Shown here: in pieces, positions 1 to 7,832 of the stretch
How positions within the stretch are numbered: the first letter of the stretch is position 1
How the letters are laid out: each line of letters begins with the position of its first letter
Assembly: GCA_017447625.1 (NCBI GenBank)
Contig: JAFSNB010000012.1
Coordinates: 1-36,640 of the forward strand
Length of the DNA stretch: 36,640 nt
Direction of reading: 5' to 3'
Source: Bacteroidaceae bacterium
GTDB taxonomy: Bacteria; Bacteroidota; Bacteroidia; Bacteroidales; Bacteroidaceae
Notes under the pieces: model-generated
Told to the model about the DNA's origin: nothing
The model's input: the letters and a program-made list of their open reading frames with translations, nothing else
Databases searched by the model: none
Translations under genes and position numbers: made by a program

Positions 1-68
1 GAACAGAGAAGTTAAGCCCGCTTGCGCCGATGGTACTGCGACAGTGGGAGAGTAGGTAGCCGCCACCT
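1..68 (+). rRNA. rrf: 5S ribosomal RNA, 3' part
   Basis: The first bases match the second half of a bacterial 5S rRNA: the GAAGTTAAGCCC helix region, CGCCGATGGTACTG and the GTGGGAGAGTAGGT stretch, closing with GCCGCCACC, which would pair with the missing 5' end. The 5' half lies outside the window. This is the normal end of a 16S-23S-5S operon. The exact 3' end is placed at the end of the closing helix and may be off by a few bases. Confidence 0.93.
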
Positions 69-81
69 TACACAAAGCCAG

Positions 82-118
82 GCCCCGAGAATCAAATGAG
101 ACTCTCGGGGCTTGCTTG
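82..118 (+). terminator. Intrinsic terminator of the rRNA operon
   Basis: Nine-base perfect arms GCCCCGAGA and TCTCGGGGC (82-90 and 103-111) with a 12-base loop, followed by TTGCTTGATT. It lies 14 bases past the 5S rRNA end, so it most likely stops rRNA transcription. Confidence 0.85.
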
Positions 119-126
119 ATTAATAA

Positions 127-158
127 CGTTTTATCGTTATACCGTTATACCGTTATAT
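127..158. repeat. 8-bp degenerate tandem repeat
   Basis: Four units of 8 bp in a row: CGTTTTAT, CGTTATAC, CGTTATAC, CGTTATAT. The stretch lies between the rRNA terminator and the convergent PorT-like gene. Similar 8-bp arrays occur at 12303, 33561 and 33676. Confidence 0.8.
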
Positions 159-162
159 CGAG

Positions 163-867
163 TTACTCGAAGTAAAAGGTTAGGCTTATCATGCGACTGT
201 GGCTCTTGTCCAGCCCTTTCGTAAACTTAAGCAGAGAGGCATCTATAAGATCGGTTCGGTTCTTCTGAAGAATGTCCAAAAGGCCGAAACTGAACTTAAG
301 TTCTGGAATCAGCTTAAAGAATGGGAGATAGATGTCGCAACCCATCGCAATTTCCAGAAAACAGTCGAATCGCTTGGGCATAATAGCTCGGTGGTTCTTC
401 ACAGTCAGGTCTATACTTGGAGCCACGCCTAACAATACGTATGGGCGGAAGTTGTTGTATCGCGGAGCCGCTATTTTCAGCTCAAGTGGCACAGAGATGT
501 ATGCACTCTTGATGTTCTGCGTACTGTCGCGTCCGCTCAGTTGCTCATGGAATCCTATATGCTTCTGACCGAAATTCATAGCTGGAGCCAGACGTAGGGC
601 AAATGTTTTGTTTAATCGCAGCTCTCCAAGCACTCCCACGGTAAAGCCAGGCTGGTAGTTATCTACGTCTGCATACCATTGGTCTCCGCTCGCTGGATCA
701 ATATACCCGTTGTTCTTCATTTCCATATCCATCATGTTCAGGCCAACGAAGAAGCCATAGTGCAGTTGCCGGGTGTCCAAATAGGGCCGGTGCATAATCT
801 TCTGTTCCTGGGCACATAGTCCGAGGAACATGGAAGAAGCTATTAGCGATGATAAAAGACGTTTCAT
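163..867 (-). CDS. porT: PorT-like outer-membrane beta-barrel protein (type IX secretion)
   Basis: A 234-residue protein with a signal peptide (charged MKRL, hydrophobic core, likely cut before QEQK) followed by a barrel-like sequence of alternating hydrophobic strands. The end, ISLTFYFE, has the aromatic C-terminal residue typical of outer-membrane barrels. Length and the segments RPYLDTRQLHYGFFVG, CDIYLPFFKLIPELKF and the final FYFE fit PorT/SprT, a required component of the type IX secretion system of Bacteroidetes, as I recall that family. I chose the ATG at 867; the codon before it is TTG. A generic PorT-family barrel (PF13568) is the alternative. The gene ends toward the 5S rRNA operon and no clear promoter was seen upstream. 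Confidence 0.68.
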   Translation of the reverse strand: MKRLLSSLIASSMFLGLCAQEQKIMHRPYLDTRQLHYGFFVGLNMMDMEMKNNGYIDPASGDQWYADVDNYQPGFTVGVLGELRLNKTFALRLAPAMNFGQKHIGFHEQLSGRDSTQNIKSAYISVPLELKIAAPRYNNFRPYVLLGVAPSIDLTVKNHRAIMPKRFDCFLEIAMGCDIYLPFFKLIPELKFSFGLLDILQKNRTDLIDASLLKFTKGLDKSHSRMISLTFYFE

Positions 868-955
868 CAATAAAAATAACGCATGATATAGGGCTTTTAT
901 TGCCTTTTTTGCGTGAAACTTAATGGTTTCGGATGGTTGTTCGCTCTGTTTTTAT

Positions 956-963
956 TAACTTTG
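956..963 (+). promoter_or_regulatory. Bacteroidetes -7 box (TAACTTTG) before the pseudouridine synthase
   Basis: TAACTTTG matches the TAnnTTTG box exactly. A TTG at 937-939 could be the upstream element, with a spacing slightly shorter than usual. The box ends only 7 bases before the ATG at 971, so transcription would start almost at the start codon. Confidence 0.55.
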
Positions 964-970
964 TGCCGTC

Positions 971-2614
971 ATGGACATCTTGCCACAATATATTCATTCT
1001 TTGGAGTGGGCCGGCGAGCCTTTGCCGACCGCTTTCACTTATCCCTTCCGCTATGAGCCTCACCCGCTTTGTCGCAAGGCGGCAGCTCTTGTTCAGAGCC
1101 ATTTAGAAGAGATGAGTATAACAGAGCCAAAGATGTTTGGCGTACTTGTGGTATCAGATGATTCTGAATCAGCTAAAGGGCAACTATATTTTCTTGCGGC
1201 ATATTCAGGTCAGTTAGACGGAAGCTACGATTATCCATGGTTCGTGCCTCCGGTATTTGATTATCTTGATCCCAATGGCTATTTCATGCAGGAGCAGGCT
1301 CGTATAGTAAGTTTAAGCGAGCAATTAGCACAGCTAAATGAAAGTGAAGAGTTAAAGGCTTTGAATTCTGAGTTAGTCTTGCTTGTTTCGGAGCGCAACG
1401 AGGCTATATCAGTTGCAAAAAACCGTTATGAGGAGGGGCGTACGCAGCGCAATGCCTTAAGGGCGCAGACAGGACTTTCCCAAGAGCAGCAGGCAAACCT
1501 CGTTCTTGAGAGTCAAAGAGAGAGAGCAGACATCATGCGGGCCAAGCAGAAGCATAAGGATGAGATTGCCCAGTTGGAAGAGAAAATCCGTGCACACGAA
1601 TGCCGTGTTAAGTCGCTTGTCACTCAGCGCAAGGAGAGGAGTGAATCTCTCCAAGAATGGCTTTTTCATCGCTTTAGACTATTGAACCAAGACGGAGAAT
1701 GTAAGGATGTAGTTCTGATATTCAAGGAAGAGGGTAGGCGCATAATCCCCTCAGGTACAGGCGAGTGCTGTGCTCCGAAGTTGCTGCAAGCTGCATACTC
1801 TCTTCATTTGAAGCCTTTATGCATGGCTGAGTTCTGGTGGAATCCGCTCCAAGAGTCAGACAATCGTTCTCATTTAACTTATTATCCCTCTTGTCATCAG
1901 AAATGCCGCCCCCTCTTGAGATTCATGCTTCGCGGACTCACAGTTGAGTCCAGTCCGGCTCTTCATTATGACAAGGTCAACAGTCCGATGCGGATGATTT
2001 GGGAAGATGAGTATTTGGCTATTGTTGAGAAACCGGCCGGGATGCTCTCCCAACCTGGGCGCAGCGACCAGCGGAACCTGTTTGACGAGTGTCTGAATCG
2101 TTGGCCAGATATTGAGGGGCAGGTGATAGTGCATCGCTTGGACCAGGATACCAGTGGTATAATGGTCGTGGGCAAGACGAGTCGCGCTCACCATTTCCTT
2201 CGTAAGTTGTTTGAGTCACGGGAAGTGGAGAAGGAGTATGTAGCTCTCGTCGAAGGTGAAGTCTCCATGAAGGATGGCCTAATCAGTCTGCCTTTAGCTC
2301 CTGACGTGGAGAATAGTCCGCGTCAGAAGGTTGACTACAAGGTTGGCGTAGAAGCGGTTACAGAATATAGGGTTTTAGGAACAGAACTGGTTGATGGGAA
2401 ACTGCTCACTCGAGTCCTTTTCCGGCCGCTCACAGGTCGCACCCATCAGCTACGCGTTCACGCCGCCTCTCGTTTGGGGCTGGATAGTCCCATCTATGGT
2501 GACCGCCTCTACGGGCATCTTGCCGACCGTCTTTACCTTCATGCAACATCTCTAAGTTTCATCCACCCCTTTACTCATGAAAGGATGCGTTGGGAAGTTC
2601 CACCCCCATTCTAA
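971..2614 (+). CDS. RluA-family 23S rRNA/tRNA pseudouridine synthase with long N-terminal extension
   Basis: 547 residues, about twice a standard RluA enzyme. The catalytic domain is the C-terminal part, from about residue 340: WEDEYLAIVEKPAGML, the signature HRLDQDTSG (388-396) with catalytic Asp391, and GRTHQLRVHA near the end. It should isomerise uridine to pseudouridine in rRNA or tRNA; the target cannot be told from sequence. The first 110 residues (YPFRYEPHPLC region) are of unknown role, and residues about 115-225 are rich in Glu, Lys, Gln and Leu and look like a coiled coil. Such long RluA proteins are known in Bacteroides relatives. Its stop overlaps the stop of the convergent dnaX gene. 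The start is supported by the promoter just upstream. Confidence 0.9.
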   Translation: MDILPQYIHSLEWAGEPLPTAFTYPFRYEPHPLCRKAAALVQSHLEEMSITEPKMFGVLVVSDDSESAKGQLYFLAAYSGQLDGSYDYPWFVPPVFDYLDPNGYFMQEQARIVSLSEQLAQLNESEELKALNSELVLLVSERNEAISVAKNRYEEGRTQRNALRAQTGLSQEQQANLVLESQRERADIMRAKQKHKDEIAQLEEKIRAHECRVKSLVTQRKERSESLQEWLFHRFRLLNQDGECKDVVLIFKEEGRRIIPSGTGECCAPKLLQAAYSLHLKPLCMAEFWWNPLQESDNRSHLTYYPSCHQKCRPLLRFMLRGLTVESSPALHYDKVNSPMRMIWEDEYLAIVEKPAGMLSQPGRSDQRNLFDECLNRWPDIEGQVIVHRLDQDTSGIMVVGKTSRAHHFLRKLFESREVEKEYVALVEGEVSMKDGLISLPLAPDVENSPRQKVDYKVGVEAVTEYRVLGTELVDGKLLTRVLFRPLTGRTHQLRVHAASRLGLDSPIYGDRLYGHLADRLYLHATSLSFIHPFTHERMRWEVPPPF

Positions 2615-4470
2615 ACAAGCTCCAGCTTAAAGGCTTTTCCGAGCTCAATCAAGGCGGGATTCATGTCGCAGAAGTGGCGCAGTTGCTGGCGCTTGTCGAA
2701 TCGTTGCACCTCAACTGTGTGTTCTGTGACGCGAAGTGTTATTGTGAGTGACGAATTACTTAGATCCTGACGCAGGAATTCCGTGATGCGCGGCACTATT
2801 GCAGAGAGTCGCTTCTCTACTTCTTCGTTTTCAACTACCACTTCCAGTACACCTTCACCTGTAATTTTCGGTTGCATAATGCGCATTCTCTGGGCGAAAG
2901 CAGTCTCTTCGCGTGGCATTGAGTTGATGAACCTTTGCCAGCTTACTAACACCTCACTCTGTTCCAGCGGACGGTTTACTTGAGTCGTCGCGGATTGAAC
3001 GGATGATGTTGTGGCATCACTGTTTCCGCCTGTTGGTTGTGCATTGGCAATACCAGCCTGAACGGTCGTACTACCAGATTTTGCGGATTGGTGGCGTAGG
3101 GTTGGGCCACCAATGCTTCCAAATTTTATGGTTTTCCTTTGTTGTGTGGTTTCGGCAGGTACGGGACCGACAGAGGGGTGTGTTGCTGCTGTGGCTGAAG
3201 GAGTAGCAGAGGCTGTGTTAGCTGTTGGATTCTGTGCAATGGGCTGCGCTGTGGCAGAGGCACCCGTCTGCTGTGGTACAACGGGTGTGCCGACGGCTGC
3301 GGCCTGGCCGTCAGCTGTCAGCAGAGAGAAGATGGGGAGTAAATGTCGTGCAGGGCGACGCCCCGCACCGACTCCGTCCTCGTCCAGTTGAGCGCACTCA
3401 ATCAGCATAATCTCCACCTGCAAACGCTTGTTGCGGCTCGTGCGATAGTTCTGGTCGCAGGCGTTGCAGAGGCGGATTGCCGAGTACAGCCATGTCGGTT
3501 TGCAGCGTGCTGCTTGCTCAACATATCTTTGGCGGATGTCATCACTCACCTCAAGGAGTGCGGCTGTCTGTGGGTCGCGGGCCACAAGGACATCGCGCAG
3601 ATGCGATGCCAGTCCGCTCACAAACGGGCCACCCTCGAAGCCCTTAGTCAGGACTTCGTTGAAGAGTAGCATACAGTCAGTCACCCTGTGCTCATGCATA
3701 AGATCTACGAGTCGGAAATAATAGTCATAGTCCAGCACGTTCAGGTTCTGAATCACCTGCTGGTAAGTGATATTACCGCCGCTGAAGCTCACCACCTGGT
3801 CGAATATGCTCAGAGCGTCGCGCATACCGCCATCTGCTTTCTGGGCAATTACGTTCAGAGCAGCCGGTTCGTATGTGTAACCCTCGCGCTCGGCCACATA
3901 TTGCAGATGCTTGATAGTGTTTTCCACGCTCATACGCTGGAAATCGTATATCTGGCAGCGTGAGAGGATTGTGGGGAGAATCTTGTGCTTCTCCGTTGTG
4001 GCGAGAATGAAGACAGCATGTGCTGGCGGTTCCTCCAGCGTTTTCAGGAAAGCGTTGAAGGCGGCTGTTGAGAGCATGTGAACCTCGTCAATGATAAACA
4101 CCTTGTAGCGGCCTATCTGGGGCGGGATACGTACCTGCTCAATCAGGGCGCGGATATCATCCACAGAGTTGTTTGACGCGGCATCCAGTTCGTGGATATT
4201 CAGCGAACGACCTTCGTTGAATGCCTGGCAGGATTCACATTCGTTACATGCTTCGCCGTCCTCGTGAAGGTTCATGCAGTTGATGGTCTTGGCGAAGATT
4301 CTGGCACAGGTGGTCTTTCCCACTCCGCGCGGCCCGCAAAACAGATAGGCGTGAGCCAGTTTGCCCGCACGGATTGCATTTTTCAGCGTGGCTGCGATGG
4401 CTCCTTGTCCCACCACGGACTCAAAGGTCTGTGGACGGTATTTTCGGGCTGAGACTATATAGTCGGACAT
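2611..4470 (-). CDS. dnaX: DNA polymerase III subunit gamma/tau
   Basis: 619 residues. Clamp-loader ATPase of the replicative polymerase. Visible in order: Walker A GPRGVGKT (46-53), the four zinc cysteines C65, C75, C78, C81, Walker B IIDEVH (126-131), LEEPPAHAVFILATTE with sensor 1, and the SRC arginine-finger motif (170-172). Domain III follows to about residue 370, then a low-complexity Ala/Thr/Pro/Gln linker (about 390-500) and a C-terminal domain (LVSWQRFINSMPREE onward) that probably binds the polymerase. I saw no A-run suggesting programmed frameshifting to make a short gamma form. Its promoter interlocks with that of the divergent divIC-like gene. Confidence 0.97.
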   Translation of the reverse strand: MSDYIVSARKYRPQTFESVVGQGAIAATLKNAIRAGKLAHAYLFCGPRGVGKTTCARIFAKTINCMNLHEDGEACNECESCQAFNEGRSLNIHELDAASNNSVDDIRALIEQVRIPPQIGRYKVFIIDEVHMLSTAAFNAFLKTLEEPPAHAVFILATTEKHKILPTILSRCQIYDFQRMSVENTIKHLQYVAEREGYTYEPAALNVIAQKADGGMRDALSIFDQVVSFSGGNITYQQVIQNLNVLDYDYYFRLVDLMHEHRVTDCMLLFNEVLTKGFEGGPFVSGLASHLRDVLVARDPQTAALLEVSDDIRQRYVEQAARCKPTWLYSAIRLCNACDQNYRTSRNKRLQVEIMLIECAQLDEDGVGAGRRPARHLLPIFSLLTADGQAAAVGTPVVPQQTGASATAQPIAQNPTANTASATPSATAATHPSVGPVPAETTQQRKTIKFGSIGGPTLRHQSAKSGSTTVQAGIANAQPTGGNSDATTSSVQSATTQVNRPLEQSEVLVSWQRFINSMPREETAFAQRMRIMQPKITGEGVLEVVVENEEVEKRLSAIVPRITEFLRQDLSNSSLTITLRVTEHTVEVQRFDKRQQLRHFCDMNPALIELGKAFKLELV

Positions 4471-4513
4471 ACTTTTTGGGGGTATAAATGTACTTTTATT
4501 GTTAATTCCGCGC

Positions 4514-4544
4514 CAAATTTACGCAAATAATTTGTGCTCTCAAA
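4514..4544 (-). promoter_or_regulatory. dnaX promoter (TTTG-N19-TAAATTTG)
   Basis: Read on the minus strand, TTTG (4544-4541), exactly 19 bases, then TAAATTTG (4521-4514). This is a full match to the Bacteroidetes housekeeping promoter. Transcription would start near 4507, about 37 bases before the dnaX ATG. Confidence 0.8.
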
Positions 4545-4561
4545 GATTTTACGTAATTTTG
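4531..4561 (+). promoter_or_regulatory. divIC operon promoter (TTTG-N19-TAATTTTG)
   Basis: TTTG (4531-4534), exactly 19 bases, then TAATTTTG (4554-4561). Transcription would start near 4568, about 17 bases before the ATG at 4585. Its upstream element lies inside the spacer of the opposing dnaX promoter. Confidence 0.82.
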
Positions 4562-4584
4562 GCGCAGAAAAATAAGGAACTGAC

Positions 4585-5040
4585 ATGGATAGACTTTATT
4601 CCGTATGGAACATTGTGCGTCGATATAAGTATATCGTCGCCATTTTCATCTTCTTGATCATCATCGGAGTCATAGATGAAAACAGTTGGTGGGTGCGTCA
4701 CCAGAGGAAGGCTGAAATCGCCTTTTTGGAGGAGCAAATCAAGAATTACGAGCAGCAGTACGATGAGTATTCGCAGATGCTTGAGGCACTGAGCAACGAC
4801 CAGAATGCCGTGGAGCGCATGGCTCGTGAGAAGTATTATATGAAGCGCCCCAATGAGGATGTCTTTGTCTTCGTGACCACGGATGACTATGAGATTCAGA
4901 AACCTCTGGAGAAGCCTTCGGACCATCGTCTGTTGCTCCCAGGCGAGGAAGCCGAACAGGCAGCCAATGGTCAAACCACAGCCACCAACAGCCACCAACC
5001 AACAGCTAACAGTCAACCGTCCAATGAGACCGCTCACTAA
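4585..5040 (+). CDS. Septum formation initiator, DivIC/FtsB family
   Basis: 151 residues, a small bitopic division protein. A single membrane segment (about 17-31, IVAIFIFLIIIGV) follows a short basic cytoplasmic tail, then a coiled coil (about 38-72, RKAEIAFLEEQIKNYEQQY) and the family hallmark AVERMAREKYYMKRPNEDVF (76-95). The last 40 residues are Gln/Asn/Thr/Pro-rich and poorly ordered. DivIC/FtsB proteins work with FtsL and FtsQ to activate septal peptidoglycan synthesis. It is the first gene of a plus-strand run and its end overlaps the next gene by 17 bases. Confidence 0.9.
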   Translation: MDRLYSVWNIVRRYKYIVAIFIFLIIIGVIDENSWWVRHQRKAEIAFLEEQIKNYEQQYDEYSQMLEALSNDQNAVERMAREKYYMKRPNEDVFVFVTTDDYEIQKPLEKPSDHRLLLPGEEAEQAANGQTTATNSHQPTANSQPSNETAH

Positions 5041-5392
5041 GTTGCAGCAAATCATATTCATGGTTGGCGGCCTGCTCGTCGTGGTCGGAGCCGCCGCATA
5101 TATGCTGGCTCCGCTCCCTGCTTTCATCGTGTTTTCAGTCGGTGCTGTGGCTTTTGCCTCGATGCAGATGCTACAGACTTACGATGGCAAGAACTTCATC
5201 GTCCGCCGCTTGCGCCGCCAGCAACTTCTGGGCGCTTTGGCATTACTCCTTGCAGCCTGCTGTATGTGCATGCAGACGTTCCGTTTCGGCTTCGCCCTGC
5301 GCAACGAATGGGTCGTCTGTGCCACCATCGGCTGTGTCTTGGAACTCTATACATCCTTCCGTATCCCCGCAGAACTCAATAAGGAAAAATGA
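5024..5392 (+). CDS. Small integral membrane protein, unknown function
   Basis: 122 residues starting at the ATG at 5024, inside the end of the divIC-like gene. A longer reading frame back to 4883 exists but would overlap that gene by more than 150 bases and has no membrane-like sequence. There are four hydrophobic segments, roughly at 9-27, 30-46, 68-86 and 92-108, with a basic stretch (NFIVRRLRRQQ) between the second and third. The end overlaps plsC (ATGA), so it is almost certainly translated with its neighbours. I do not recognise a named family; its position suggests an envelope role. Confidence 0.75.
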   Translation: MRPLTKLQQIIFMVGGLLVVVGAAAYMLAPLPAFIVFSVGAVAFASMQMLQTYDGKNFIVRRLRRQQLLGALALLLAACCMCMQTFRFGFALRNEWVVCATIGCVLELYTSFRIPAELNKEK

Positions 5393-6105
5393 TTCTTTAC
5401 CGCATTTATCAGCTTCTTATCGCAGCGCCTATTCTCTTGCTGCTCACCATCATCACAGCCTTGACCACCACCATAGGCTGCACACTCGGCAATGCCTCCT
5501 TCTGGAGCTATTATCCGGGAATGTTGTGGTCGCGCGCCATGATTCGTATTCTCCTTCTGCCTGTTCATGTCGAGGGCAAAGAGAATATGCAAGAGGGGCA
5601 GAGCTATGTTATTGTGGCCAACCACCAAGGAGCGTTCGACATATTCCTAATCTACGGCTTTATCGGGCGGCACTTCAAGTGGGTGATGAAGAGCTCGCTG
5701 CGCAATATTCCACTCGTTGGGCGCGCTTGTGAGGCAGCCGACTTCATATTCATAGATAATCACCCTGCACGAATCAAGGAGTCGCAAGCACGTGCCCGCC
5801 GCATCCTTCAGGGTGGCGTCAGCGTAGTAGTCTTTCCTGAGGGCAAGCGCACTTGGACGGGAGAAATGAATCCCTTCAAACGCGGAGCTTTCCAGATGGC
5901 CGATGAACTGCAACTTCCCGTATTGCCTGTAACCATCAATGGCTCTTTCAAGGTGTTGCCGCGAAAGCACGATATATATTTCGTCAACCGCCATCGCCTC
6001 AGCCTCACTATCCATGCTCCAATCCCGCCAAAAGGCCAGGGCGCAGAGGCCGAACGCGCCACTATGGACGAGGCATATAATGTGATTAAGGCGGGGCTTG
6101 AATAA
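5389..6105 (+). CDS. plsC: 1-acyl-sn-glycerol-3-phosphate acyltransferase
   Basis: 238 residues. It transfers an acyl chain to lysophosphatidic acid to give phosphatidic acid at the inner membrane face. It has a hydrophobic N-terminal segment (about 8-32), the HX4D motif as NHQGAFD with His79 and Asp84, FPEGKRT (149-155; Lys replaces the usual Thr or Ser of FPEGTRS) and a later PVTINGS motif. Length is normal for the family. It overlaps the membrane-protein gene upstream by 4 bases (ATGA). Other members of the lysophospholipid acyltransferase superfamily, such as those for ornithine lipids, are a possible alternative. Confidence 0.9.
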   Translation: MILYRIYQLLIAAPILLLLTIITALTTTIGCTLGNASFWSYYPGMLWSRAMIRILLLPVHVEGKENMQEGQSYVIVANHQGAFDIFLIYGFIGRHFKWVMKSSLRNIPLVGRACEAADFIFIDNHPARIKESQARARRILQGGVSVVVFPEGKRTWTGEMNPFKRGAFQMADELQLPVLPVTINGSFKVLPRKHDIYFVNRHRLSLTIHAPIPPKGQGAEAERATMDEAYNVIKAGLE

Positions 6106-6160
6106 TTATGAGCCTTGCGCTCAACAGTACGTCATAATGCTTAATTCATAATTCATAATT
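6103..6160. repeat. Dispersed intergenic element with 7-bp repeats, copy 1
   Basis: 6103-6138 (TAATTATGAGCC through GTCATAAT) is nearly identical to 14505-14540, differing by one indel and one substitution; its ends, ATTATGA and TCATAAT, are inverted repeats. It runs into heptads ATGCTTA, ATTCATA, ATTCATA (6130-6160), and 28 bases here (6132-6159) recur exactly at 33519-33546. The element starts inside the last codon of plsC and fills most of the gap to the lipoprotein gene. Confidence 0.85.
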
Positions 6161-6186
6161 TCCGGAATCCAGCAAAAATCAATCTC

Positions 6187-6882
6187 ATGCAAAAGAATAC
6201 CCTCTTCCTCCCTCTATTAATATTATTAATGTGTGCTTGTGATAAGCAACCCACCATCCTTGGTGAGACAAACGTTCCGGAATTGGACGGGCGTATGCTC
6301 TATTTGAAAGCTTATAAGGAGGGAGATCTCGTGGATATAGATTCTGCGCAGGTCGTTCACGGACGTTTCCATTTCACCTACGCCGCCGACTCTACCATCA
6401 TGGCCAATCTCTTTATCGGAGACGAAAGCCTGATGCCTGTTGTCATAGACGGCTCTCCTCTGACTATATCCATCGGCGACCGCGAGCGCAAGGTGATTGG
6501 TTCGGCCCTTAACGACACTCTATTCCAGTTTATACGCCGCAAGACTGCTATTGACGAGCAGTTGGCTGAGATTCCACATCGTGAAAGTCAGATGATTATG
6601 GACGGGCTGAACCACGATGATATTGTAGCACAGCTGAATCTTGAGATCGATTCACTCTCCCGTTTGGAGGATGCTATGCTGATGAGTTTCATCAAGGATA
6701 ATATGGACAACGTCCTGGCGCCTGGCGTCTTCATGATTATCACTTCGGCCTTACCTTATCCCGTGCTGACACCTGCCATCGAGGAACTTGTAACCTTGGG
6801 GTCAGAGTCTTTCCGCAGCAATGCTTATGTGCAGGATTACCTGCGCATGGCACGTGAGAACATGGAGAAGATGGAACAATGA
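6187..6882 (+). CDS. DUF4369-type lipoprotein
   Basis: 231 residues. The N-terminus has a hydrophobic stretch (LFLPLLILLM) ending in CACDK, so Cys18 is probably lipidated. The sequence after it (LDGRMLYLKAYKEGDLVDIDSAQVVHGRFHF) is the beta-rich N-terminal domain often found before thioredoxin-like domains in Bacteroidetes (DUF4369); then comes a helical part (about 115-231). No thioredoxin domain or CxxC motif follows, so this is the short form. Function is unknown, perhaps an envelope or redox-linked accessory. The stop overlaps the next gene by 4 bases (ATGA). Confidence 0.8.
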   Translation: MQKNTLFLPLLILLMCACDKQPTILGETNVPELDGRMLYLKAYKEGDLVDIDSAQVVHGRFHFTYAADSTIMANLFIGDESLMPVVIDGSPLTISIGDRERKVIGSALNDTLFQFIRRKTAIDEQLAEIPHRESQMIMDGLNHDDIVAQLNLEIDSLSRLEDAMLMSFIKDNMDNVLAPGVFMIITSALPYPVLTPAIEELVTLGSESFRSNAYVQDYLRMARENMEKMEQ

Positions 6883-7760
6883 TACTTCATTACTCTCTTC
6901 CCGCCGTTATTCCGTATATTGACTGGCATTATTTTTTCCACGCTTGGGGCTTTCCGGCCCATTTTGCGGAGATAGCGGTCAATTGCGCCTGCGACGAGTG
7001 CCGCTCGCGCTGGATTGATGGGTTCCCTTCGGAAGAGCGGACACGTGCAGCAGAGGCTGACCGTCTGATGGCCGATGCCTTGGAGATGCTTTCGCGGGTT
7101 GCCGACGCATATCAGACTCACGTTCTCTTCGACCTGTATCCCTGTTATTCAGAGGGTGATGACATAATGCTTCGCGACCCTCGCGACGCTCAGCTCCCTC
7201 CTACGCGGCTCGCAATGCTCCGTCAGCAGCATCCGCCTTTCCTCTGTCTTGCAGACTTCATCGGGCAGGACTCTACTATTGGCCTCTTTGCCTCAACTGT
7301 GGATGAAGCCTTCGAACATATGTTCGCAGATTCAGACTCCTACCGTCACATGCTTGCCCAGACCCTGGCCGACCGTCTTGCAGAGGCCGCCACAGAGCGG
7401 GCACATGAGGAAATACGCCGCAAGATCTGGGGATATGCACCCGATGAGCACCTGTCTATATCTCAGCTCCACGCCGCTAAATATCAGGGGATTCGGCCCG
7501 CCATAGGTTATCCGTCCCTGCCAGATCAGAGCCTGATTTTTGACATAGACCGTCTGCTTAGTCTGTCAACCATTGACATCCGTCTGACGGAGAACGGCGC
7601 TATGCTCCCGCACGCCAGCGTCTGCGGTCTCATGCTCTCACACCCCCAAGCCACCTACTTCGGTATTGGCAAAATCGGTGAAGACCAGCTTCAAGACTAT
7701 GCAAAACGCCGAAAAACCACTCCAAACAGCCTCCGTCCTTTCCTCTCAGGTCTAACTTAA
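6879..7760 (+). CDS. Free-standing MetH reactivation (AdoMet-binding) domain protein
   Basis: 293 residues resembling only the C-terminal module of cobalamin-dependent methionine synthase. Key parts are CLADFIG (123-129), RPAIGYPSLPDQ (206-217, the RxxxGY AdoMet-binding motif with Arg206) and ASVCGLMLSHPQATYFGIGKIGEDQLQDYAKRR (split here as ASVCGLML, then SHPQATYF, then GIGKIGEDQLQDYAKRR) (246-278). The module lets AdoMet remethylate oxidised cob(II)alamin. No homocysteine, folate or B12-binding domain is in the window, so it would act in trans on a MetH encoded elsewhere, or have another role. It overlaps the lipoprotein gene by 4 bases and is followed by a terminator. The usual PDH of the motif is PDQ here. 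Confidence 0.85.
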   Translation: MILHYSLPAVIPYIDWHYFFHAWGFPAHFAEIAVNCACDECRSRWIDGFPSEERTRAAEADRLMADALEMLSRVADAYQTHVLFDLYPCYSEGDDIMLRDPRDAQLPPTRLAMLRQQHPPFLCLADFIGQDSTIGLFASTVDEAFEHMFADSDSYRHMLAQTLADRLAEAATERAHEEIRRKIWGYAPDEHLSISQLHAAKYQGIRPAIGYPSLPDQSLIFDIDRLLSLSTIDIRLTENGAMLPHASVCGLMLSHPQATYFGIGKIGEDQLQDYAKRRKTTPNSLRPFLSGLT

Positions 7761-7804
7761 TGCCATTTTTAGCTATTAATTGCAAAAAAATGGCATTAAT
7801 TTTT
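7757..7804 (+). terminator. Intrinsic terminator after the divIC-plsC gene run
   Basis: Fourteen-base perfect arms TTAATGCCATTTTT (7757-7770) and AAAAATGGCATTAA (7786-7799), then a T run. The left arm begins in the stop codon of the preceding gene. The T run contains the upstream box of the next promoter. Confidence 0.85.
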
Positions 7805-7832
7805 GATATAAATCAAGGAAACCCTACCTTTG
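7802..7832 (+). promoter_or_regulatory. Promoter of the secreted protein gene (TTTG-N19-TACCTTTG)
   Basis: TTTG (7802-7805), exactly 19 bases, then TACCTTTG (7825-7832). Transcription would start near 7839 and give a leader of about 80 bases. Confidence 0.82.

Noticed and set aside
4883-5023. Upstream extension of the small membrane protein
   Set aside because: It would overlap the divIC-like gene by more than 150 bases and is a shifted reading of that gene's low-complexity tail.
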